The notes beneath the pieces are model-generated. The model searched no databases, was not told where the DNA came from, and saw only the letters and a list, made by a program, of their open reading frames with translations. From the NCBI GenBank assembly GCA_028717025.1, contig JAQUOR010000093.1, positions 1-6,806 of the forward strand: a stretch of 6,806 bases of DNA, written 5' to 3'. The stretch's first letter is position 1. Each line of letters begins with the position of its first letter. The translations under genes and the position numbers were made by a program. This DNA is from Candidatus Omnitrophota bacterium. Lineage in GTDB: Bacteria; Omnitrophota; Gorgyraeia; Duberdicusellales; 4484-171. Positions 1-5,900 of the stretch are shown here, piece after piece.

Positions 1-261
1 CTGCGCAAGAAAGAACGGCACCACCAGACACCCCATCACGCTTGAAGCGATGACCACAAAAGGAGCAACCTTAAATATCCAGGAAGCTTGAAGCGATACC
101 ACTTCGTCCTTGGCAAATAATTTTGCCAGATTGCAGTACGGCTGCAGCACTCCCGGCCCCTGACGCATACGCAGGTTATTTTTTATCTTTGCAATAACGC
201 CGCTTACTAAAGGCGCTATGGCGATGAGAAATACCAATTGTATGATCGCAATAATAATCAT
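1..261 (-). CDS. hyfC: HyfC/HycD-like membrane subunit of a hydrogenase-4/formate hydrogenlyase-type complex (NuoH family), 5' part only
   Basis: This is the first 87 codons of a gene that leaves the window at position 1. The protein belongs to the NuoH/HyfC/HycD family, the membrane subunit that anchors the hydrophilic arm of complex I-like enzymes. What is seen is a hydrophobic helix at residues 2-22, a basic loop, then RMRQGPGVLQPYCNLAKLF (residues 31-49). That loop matches the RRGP-x-x-Q-x-Y-x-x-x-x-KLF loop of E. coli HyfC, recalled from memory. It is followed by KDEVVS and a second helix at about residues 62-84. The ATG at 261-259 starts 20 bp after the hyfB stop, which fits one operon. 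The upstream AGGGAAG lies about 15 nt from the ATG, too far for a normal ribosome binding site, and no in-frame ATG, GTG or TTG was seen in the short stretch read upstream. A true NuoH is less likely because a HyfB-type rather than a NuoL-type partner precedes it. Confidence 0.88.
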   Translation of the reverse strand, partial: MIIIAIIQLVFLIAIAPLVSGVIAKIKNNLRMRQGPGVLQPYCNLAKLFAKDEVVSLQASWIFKVAPFVVIASSVMGCLVVPFFLAQ

Positions 262-281
262 AATGTTAGCGGTAAGCTTCC

Positions 282-2117
282 CTAAAAAACTTTCATAAAC
301 ACAATCAACGTAACTATAGTCGCAAAAATGTAGGCGATATAGAGATGGATGCTGCCGGGCTGAATTTTACGCATAAATCGCGCTATTGTCAGTATCAACG
401 TTACAATGGGGATATAGACGTATTTTTTGAATACAGGTGTTGTATGGGTCTCGTATTTAAAGTGCCGTACGTGATAAAAAGACTCCCTGATCTTTTCTGT
501 CTTTCTATAGGGAAGAAGAAAAAAACTAAAGGCGATCCTGAAGGGCTTGGAAAATGCCGTAGCGGTATATTCGTTGCGGCTTGTTAACGCGTAATAGCCG
601 CAATCCCAGGTACCGCATTTTTTTACGGTGCGACCGCAAGACAATGCAAACACCAGAAGCGCGGCTATTGCCATTATGGCCAGCAAAACGATAGTTACCA
701 GGGGCATGGAAAGCGAAAGAACGTTACCGCTGGGGCCGAGCATAAAATCATGCAAACTGGAATCCATAACGGGGATTTCGGAAGATATCACGCTTTGAGC
801 AACGGCTGCTATGATTTTAAATATTGGTGCCGCAGCCAGGCCAAAAACCACCGTAAGCACGCTCAAGAAGATCATCCCTGCTTTCATTGAAAAAGCCGTT
901 TCTCTGACTTCCTGGGCCTTTATGCTGCGCGGCATTGCCAGGAACGTTATGCCGAACGCCTTTACAAAACAGGCTGCAGCCAGGCCCCCCGTTAATGCCA
1001 GAGCCGCTGCGCAGAGCGCAAAGAAAATTTTAAAACCTCCGGTTGCGTTTAACAACCCTGCAAAAAATGCCTGCAGCGTCAGCCACTCGCTTACAAATCC
1101 ATTGAGCGGCGGCAGGGCCGAGATTGCCATTGCGCCGAGCAAGAAACAAAAAGCGGTCACCGGCATTTTTTTAATAAGGCCTCCTAATTTCTCCATGTCG
1201 CGCGTGCCGGTTGCGTTATACACGCTGCCGGCACACAAAAATAGAAGCCCTTTAAAAATGGCGTGGTTAATCAAATGATACAGGCCTGCCGCCAGGGCAA
1301 ATACTGAAAGCAGCGGCATGTTTAATTTTAAAAATACCATCGAAGCGCCTACGCCTAAGAGGATTATTCCTATATTTTCGACGCTGTGATAGGCAAGCAG
1401 CTTCTTTAAGTCATGCTCCATCAGGGCGTAAATAACGCCGATTAAACAAGAAAAAACTGCCAGGATTAAAACCAAGTTGCCCCACCAGAACGCGTTGACT
1501 CCCAGTATAAAAATAATAAACCGCACTATTCCGTAAATGGCGGTCTTTATCATCACTCCCGACATAAGACTGGAGATGTGTGACGGTGCCTGCGGGTGCG
1601 CGTAGGGCAGCCAGATATGCAAAGGCACGATCCCGGCTTTAGTGCCGAAACCGATAAGCAGAAACAAAAAGAGTAAGTTTTTTGTATGCGGGGGAAAGGT
1701 CTGGCAGGCAGCCCTTAAGATACTGAAGTTAAAAGACCCTGCGTGCGCATACATAATAAGGAAAGCGGCAATGATAAAGGCAGTGCCGACGTGCGTCATC
1801 ACCAGGTAGATAATCCCGGCGTTCACTGCGCGTTCACTTCTGTTATCGAAAATCACCAGGAAATAGGAAACAAGCGACATGATCTCCCAGGCAATCAAAA
1901 AAGCAAAGGCGTTGTTCACCGTAACCACGCAAAGCATGGAAGCAACAAACACAAGAAACATGCTCCAGCCGTAGAAAATTTTACGCGCAGTTTGCCCCTT
2001 TAAATAACCCACGGAATAAACGGCACTGGGCAAAGAAATAAGCAGGATGGTAAATACGAAGAATAACGAAAGCGGGTCGCGTAAAAACGATATATTCAGG
2101 TTAAATAACCTCGTCAT
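282..2117 (-). CDS. hyfB: HyfB/HycC-like proton-translocating membrane subunit (NuoL/Mrp antiporter family), short N-terminus
   Basis: A 611-residue polytopic protein with about 14 hydrophobic segments, homologous to the antiporter-like subunit of hydrogenase-4 and formate hydrogenlyase, which is thought to move protons across the cytoplasmic membrane. Seen: Glu78 in the WEIMSLVSYF helix; GFGTKAGIVPLHIWLP with Lys160 (residues 156-171); AHPQAPSHISSLMSGVMIK with Lys191; ALMEHDLKKLLAYHSVENIG (231-250); YHLINHAIFK (280-289); a broken-helix region with Lys386; and a TWDCGY motif (503-508), typical of HyfB/HycC rather than NuoL. The key charged residues of the channel therefore appear intact. Oddity: the protein begins at LNISFLRDPLSLFF, which in E. 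coli HycC lies about 65 residues in, so the usual first two helices are missing. Upstream in this frame there are about 30 non-hydrophobic codons without a start codon before a stop, so the ATG at 2117 is the only usable start. No Shine-Dalgarno sequence precedes it. A promoter lies about 70-95 bp upstream. It is the first gene of the operon and hyfC follows after 20 bp. Confidence 0.93.
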   Translation of the reverse strand: MTRLFNLNISFLRDPLSLFFVFTILLISLPSAVYSVGYLKGQTARKIFYGWSMFLVFVASMLCVVTVNNAFAFLIAWEIMSLVSYFLVIFDNRSERAVNAGIIYLVMTHVGTAFIIAAFLIMYAHAGSFNFSILRAACQTFPPHTKNLLFLFLLIGFGTKAGIVPLHIWLPYAHPQAPSHISSLMSGVMIKTAIYGIVRFIIFILGVNAFWWGNLVLILAVFSCLIGVIYALMEHDLKKLLAYHSVENIGIILLGVGASMVFLKLNMPLLSVFALAAGLYHLINHAIFKGLLFLCAGSVYNATGTRDMEKLGGLIKKMPVTAFCFLLGAMAISALPPLNGFVSEWLTLQAFFAGLLNATGGFKIFFALCAAALALTGGLAAACFVKAFGITFLAMPRSIKAQEVRETAFSMKAGMIFLSVLTVVFGLAAAPIFKIIAAVAQSVISSEIPVMDSSLHDFMLGPSGNVLSLSMPLVTIVLLAIMAIAALLVFALSCGRTVKKCGTWDCGYYALTSRNEYTATAFSKPFRIAFSFFLLPYRKTEKIRESFYHVRHFKYETHTTPVFKKYVYIPIVTLILTIARFMRKIQPGSIHLYIAYIFATIVTLIVFMKVF

Positions 2118-2125
2118 TTTTTTGG

Positions 2126-2154
2126 ATATTGAGAGAAATTTCCGAAAATATTGA
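2126..2154 (-). promoter_or_regulatory. Possible operator-like palindrome in the hyfB leader
   Basis: In the predicted 5' leader of hyfB, a perfect 8-bp palindrome GAAATTTC (2135-2142) is flanked by two copies of ATATTGA on the plus strand (2126-2132 and 2148-2154). The copies lie 22 bp apart, about two helical turns. This arrangement could be a regulator site, but the region is A/T-rich and such words arise by chance. No known binding motif was recognised. Confidence 0.15.
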
Positions 2155-2183
2155 TTTTTTAAACCCTTAGAAAAAATTGAAAT

Positions 2184-2211
2184 ATTGTATACCCTGGAGA
2201 AAAGATGTCAA
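2184..2211 (-). promoter_or_regulatory. Sigma-70-type promoter for the hyfBC operon
   Basis: On the minus strand, TTGACA (2206-2211, all six consensus bases) is followed after 16 bp by TACAAT (2184-2189, five of six). Transcription would start near 2177, giving a leader of about 60 nt before the hyfB ATG at 2117. The box lies just downstream of the GTAC-rich palindromic element, which suggests a transcription unit separate from the upstream exported-protein gene. No sigma-54 promoter of the kind that drives E. coli hyc/hyf was found. Confidence 0.65.
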
Positions 2212-2274
2212 GAGCAAACAAGAAAGAGTACTGCGTACGGAGCACCGTGTACAGAGTTTAATGCGCAGTACTCT
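2205..2274 (-). terminator. Possible terminator of the exported-protein gene formed by the palindromic element
   Basis: Read on the minus strand, the 11-bp stem of the palindrome is followed directly by a moderately T-rich run (TTTCTTGTTTGCTC, ending near 2211). It lies about 85 bp past the stop codon of the exported-protein gene and just before the hyfB promoter. The loop is large and the T-run is interrupted, so termination is plausible but weakly supported. Confidence 0.3.
2225..2274. repeat. Palindromic, partly heptamer-phased GTAC-rich intergenic element
   Basis: Perfect 11-bp arms AGAGTACTGCG (2225-2235) and CGCAGTACTCT (2264-2274) enclose 28 bp. Inside, ACGG (2237-2240) can pair with CCGT (2245-2248), giving a secondary hairpin. 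The left half reads as successive degenerate heptamers GTACTGC, GTACGGA, GCACCGT and GTACAGA (2228-2255), and GTAC occurs four times in the element. It lies between the exported-protein gene and the hyfB promoter. It resembles a small dispersed palindromic or heptamer-type intergenic repeat, but only one copy is visible here, so dispersal is an inference. Confidence 0.6.
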
Positions 2275-2359
2275 ATACTAATAAAAAATAAACATCTGTA
2301 TGCGGATTATGTAAGGAAAAGGTGGGATTTACCGGTGGGTAATGAAACTTGTATGTTTA

Positions 2360-2833
2360 TTAAAACGGGTTGTCGCCTTCTATTTTGTATAATTTCCATT
2401 CGCCGGAAGATTTTTTGTACATAAATGCCGCCTTCCCTGAGAAAATCTGGCCTTCGGGCGCGTTGCGTACGATAACTTTCTTGTCCCACGTAAAGTTGAT
2501 TCCCAGTGTATCTTTGGCAAAAAGAGCTTTTTCAATGACGTAACGCATCTGTGTGATTTTCCCCTTATAAAAGTTAGCCTCCGTGTTGTCGAGAAACTGG
2601 ATTTTATTGGGAACAAAGTCACGGGAGATCAGCGCGCGAAAACCCTCATAGGAATAGTCCTGATAGGCTGAAAAAATAGTGCTGAGCAGACGATCGGCGA
2701 TTTGTTGCGCAGTAAGGACAGGTATGGGTTGTTCTGCCTGCTCTGATTTATCAGAAGGCTTACCGATTGACACCGCGTAGGCGGGCACGCAGAAAATAAT
2801 CAATAGTGCAGTTAAAAGAATAATTCTTGTCAT
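2360..2833 (-). CDS. Exported small protein of unknown function, possibly NTF2-like fold
   Basis: A 157-residue protein not assigned to a named family. Residues 1-20 form a clear Sec signal peptide: Arg3, a hydrophobic core (residues 4-16), then AYA before the predicted cut at 20/21. No lipobox cysteine is seen at the cleavage site, so a soluble periplasmic or secreted protein is expected. The mature part opens with a charged, Gln/Pro-rich stretch, then a helix (about 35-65), and then alternating strand-like segments ending in EWKLYKIEGDNPF. A helix followed by a sheet ending in a W-K-L strand fits an NTF2-like fold, but that is a guess from pattern. The longer reading from a TTG at 2866 is unlikely because that codon overlaps the predicted -10 box, so the ATG at 2833 is chosen. 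No Shine-Dalgarno is seen (CCAGCTCCTAACT precedes the ATG). It lies alone between the kinase and hyfB with its own promoter. Confidence 0.78.
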   Translation of the reverse strand: MTRIILLTALLIIFCVPAYAVSIGKPSDKSEQAEQPIPVLTAQQIADRLLSTIFSAYQDYSYEGFRALISRDFVPNKIQFLDNTEANFYKGKITQMRYVIEKALFAKDTLGINFTWDKKVIVRNAPEGQIFSGKAAFMYKKSSGEWKLYKIEGDNPF

Positions 2834-2865
2834 AGTTAGGAGCTGGTTAGAAATCAACGGACACA

Positions 2866-2893
2866 ATTATATACTAATCTTGAAAAAAGACAA
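2866..2893 (-). promoter_or_regulatory. Sigma-70-type promoter of the exported-protein gene
   Basis: On the minus strand, TTGTCT (2888-2893, four of six consensus bases) is followed after 16 bp by a perfect TATAAT (2866-2871). The predicted start site near 2859 leaves about 26 nt before the ATG at 2833, which argues against the alternative TTG start at 2866. The -35 box overlaps the T-run of the candidate kinase terminator. Confidence 0.6.
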
Positions 2894-2910
2894 GGACTAA
2901 CCTTCCTTTG
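2882..2910 (-). terminator. Candidate intrinsic terminator of the sensor kinase
   Basis: On the minus strand, CAAAGGA pairs with TCCTTG (one bulged A, 7-nt loop; 2891-2910) and is followed by TC and six T residues (2883-2888). It lies about 80 bp after the kinase stop codon. The stem is short, so strength is doubtful, but the uninterrupted T-run and its place before a new promoter support the call. Confidence 0.38.
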
Positions 2911-2973
2911 CGTAGTCAAGGGATAGTCGATAGCTTTGGAAGAACACAGGGAAAGGAGATTGTTGCATACGGA

Positions 2974-2990
2974 TAGAACTGGAAGTTCTA
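2974..2990 (-). other. Hairpin embedding the kinase stop codon
   Basis: A perfect 7-bp inverted repeat, TAGAACT and AGTTCTA with a 3-nt loop, begins exactly with the TAG stop codon of the kinase on the minus strand. No T-run follows, so it is not a standard intrinsic terminator. It may stabilise the mRNA 3' end or be incidental. Confidence 0.35.
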
Positions 2991-5900
2991 CAGAGGAAAA
3001 CTCATCGTAAATGTTGTCGCGTTACCGGGCTGGCTTTCCACGGCGATATCAGCATTATGATTCTTTAGAATGCTATAGATGAGAGCCAGCCCCAATCCGG
3101 TCCCTTCCCCTATTTCTCTGGTGGTAAAAAACGGCTCGAACATCCGAGGCAGGTTTTCCTGGGGGATACCAATGCCATTATCTGAAATTGACAGCGTAAC
3201 GCATTTGTTACCCGGCTGATACTGTGTGGCGATGGTAACGGTGCCGCCGTCTTTATCTGATTTCTGGCTGATGGCCCACTGCGCATTGTTAATTAAACCG
3301 ACAACGACCTGCTGGAGCAATTGTGAATCACCCTGGATTACAGGCAGATCATGCTGCAATTGCCGAATAATATTGACGCTTTGCATTTTAAGCTCCTGCT
3401 CCATGAGTATACAGATCCTGTCCACAATATCGTTCAAGGAAATGGCTTCAAATTTACCCTTTGAAGAATGCGCAAAATCAAGAAGCGACTGAGTAATTTT
3501 TTTACATCGTACGGCGGATTCTTCTACCGCGGTCATCATTTCATTGAAATCAGCGATACTAAAGGCTGTGCTGCGCGCGGCCAGATGCCTGATCAACTGC
3601 ACATTGTTCAATATGCCGGTCAAAGGGTTATTGATCTCGTGGGCCACGCCTCCGGCTAACTGGCCAATCGCTGCCATTTTAGATTTTCGGGTAAGTTCAA
3701 ATTGGGTATCTTTAAGCTTTTGATATGCGTTCTTGATCTCCTCTTCTGCGGTTTTGCGTTCTGTGACGTCGCGAACTGTTGCCTGTAAAACTTTTTTTCC
3801 CTCCAACTCCACTCGCGTCAACAATACCTCAGCAAAAAACTCCTTTCCGTTGACTTTTTTATGCTTCCATTCAAAAAAATGGGAGCCTTTTTCCATAGCC
3901 GTTGCTATCATCTGCTGAGCTTTTACTGAAGAAAGACTTCCGTCAGGTTGATATTCAGGCGATAGGCCTACGGGATCTTTGGTAGCAAACTCCGCTTCGT
4001 CCGTACATCCAAACATCTCTGTCGCGGCGGCATTACCCTTAAAAAATCCTTTCTCCATATCTAAAAGCATAATAGCGTCTCTTGACGATTCAAAAATGGC
4101 TTTATATCTCAATTCGCTCAAGCGAAGCACCTCTGCTGTCTGCTTACGTTCAGTAATGTCGCGAAAAGTCCAGATTCTCCCAAAGTATTTTCCGTCTTTG
4201 CCTACGACAGGCGATGAATACCTGTCAAAAATAGTGCCGTCTTTAAATTCAATCTCATCCTGGCTCGTCTCCTTATGGTGAGAATAAAGATACAATACTT
4301 TATCAAGAAACTGCTGAGGATATTTTGTTTTATCCACCACGTATTGAAGCAGGAGCTTATCGTCCTTCTGCCCGACAAGGTGCGGCGGTATTTTCCATAG
4401 AGTAGACAATCGTTGATTAATCAAAATTATCTGCCCCTGGTTATCGACGACAAGCAAGCCGTCAAGGGACGCTTCTGTCTGGGCCTCAAGAAATGCCGTT
4501 TCCCACATCAATGCTTCTTCCGCTTTCTTACGCTCAGTAATGTCGCGCAAAACTGCCTGTAGCATCTTCCTGTCGCGATGAACGTAGGCACTTAAAAGAA
4601 CTTCCGTCGTAAAAATACTTCCGTCCTTGCGTTTATAAACCCATTCAAAAAGACTTAAGCCTTTCTCAAACGCCTGCTCTACCTGAATATTCCTGGCAGT
4701 CAGAGAATCTTTGCCGTCAGGCTGCATGGCAGGAGAAAAATCTTCTCCCAGGCGCTTGCCGAAAAGTTCTTCCTTGTGTAAGGCTTGAAACATTTTAAGC
4801 ATGGCGGGATTGCAATCGATAATTCCCTTTTCCTTATCGATAAGCACAACGGCATCCTGGGAGCTCTCAAAAAGACGGCGGAATTTTTCCTCGGATTCCC
4901 TTAATACTTCCTCAGACTGAGCTGCTTGTATTATGCGGACAGTCAGGTTACCGATAGTCGCAAGTAAAGCATACTCCTCGTTGGAGATATTGTGCCGTGA
5001 AAATAATGCCAGGACGCCGACCGTTTCGCCCTGAGGGGGACGCAGCTGAAACCCTGCAAATGAGACCAAGCCTAATTGTTTTGCCCATTCATGATTGTGT
5101 ACCCGCGGGTCGCCGGTGACATCATTGGTTAAAAAAGAAGAATAATCTCCGGAGGCGATACCCCCGATTTCATAACAACCAAAGGGCACCCGGGAATACG
5201 TACCGTCAAGCTGCGTATATCGTCCGGAACTTGCAACCAGATGCAAACACCGACCGCGATAACGGCAGACATGCGGTTCTTCAACGGCCGAGGTGTGTAC
5301 GCACTCTGTGGTGCAGCGGTCTCCCGGACGCACAAGCCAGATACGGGAGAAATCGGCGCCGAAAATCTCCATCACCCCATCCGTAACTTTCTTCAGCTTC
5401 TCTCCCAGTGTGCCCGGGACAAGCAACGCGGTTTGCATTTGATTCAGTTTATAAATACGGCGCTCCGCCTGTTTTTGTTCGGTGATGTCCAAAGAAAATC
5501 CTATAATACCTATAATATTGCCAAAGCCATCTCGATAAGGTATTTTGTCGGTACGCAGCCAGCGTGTCCCTCTCGTTGTTTCAAGGGGTTCAACGATATT
5601 TAATTTTGGCCGGCCTGATGCTATTATTTCCAGATCGTCTTTCCAGTATCTATCTGCATTTATGGGATAAACCTCAAAAGCGGTTTTTCCTTCAATCGTC
5701 TCTTTGGGTAAGCCTCCCAACTCTATGAAAGCTTTATTTACGCGAATGAACCGGTTATCTTTGTCTTTGTAGAAAATTACTGCAGGGGAAGCATCGATGA
5801 TGATTTGAAGCTCTTCTTTGTTCTTGCGCAATTCCTCCTCTGCCTGTATATGTTTTTCTTCTGCTCTGTTTATCGACTTCACCAGCCACAAAACATAAAT

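Noticed and set aside
811..1278. A 155-codon plus-strand open frame
   Set aside because: It lies wholly inside hyfB on the opposite strand, its product has no recognisable domain, and the minus-strand frame carries all family motifs.
2233..2248. Possible sigma-54 promoter upstream of hyfB (GG and GC separated by 10 bp on the minus strand)
   Set aside because: Apart from the GG-N10-GC spacing the match to the TGGCAC and TTGC consensus is poor, and the bases belong to the palindromic element.
2287..2361. 9-bp inverted repeat AATAAACAT / ATGTTTATT followed by T residues on the minus strand
   Set aside because: The arms are 57 bp apart and A/T-only except one pair, too weak for a convincing terminator.
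2185..2424. A 79-codon plus-strand open frame across the intergenic gap
   Set aside because: It runs through the hyfB promoter, the palindrome and the 3' end of the exported-protein gene, and the peptide shows no recognisable feature.
2307..2489. A 60-codon minus-strand frame overlapping the end of the exported-protein gene
   Set aside because: It is an out-of-frame shadow rich in Arg and Gln with no motif.
2834..2866. Longer N-terminus of the exported protein from a TTG at 2866
   Set aside because: The TTG overlaps the predicted -10 box and would place 11 polar residues before an otherwise standard signal peptide.
3757..4560. Repeated CAGTAATGTCGCG words as possible short DNA repeats or CRISPR-like units
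   Set aside because: They encode the DITERK linker between PAS domains and are explained by protein-level repetition.
5241..5603. A 120-codon plus-strand open frame
   Set aside because: It is antisense to the GAF and PAS1 region of the kinase, whose conserved residues explain the sequence; no separate signal for a gene was seen.
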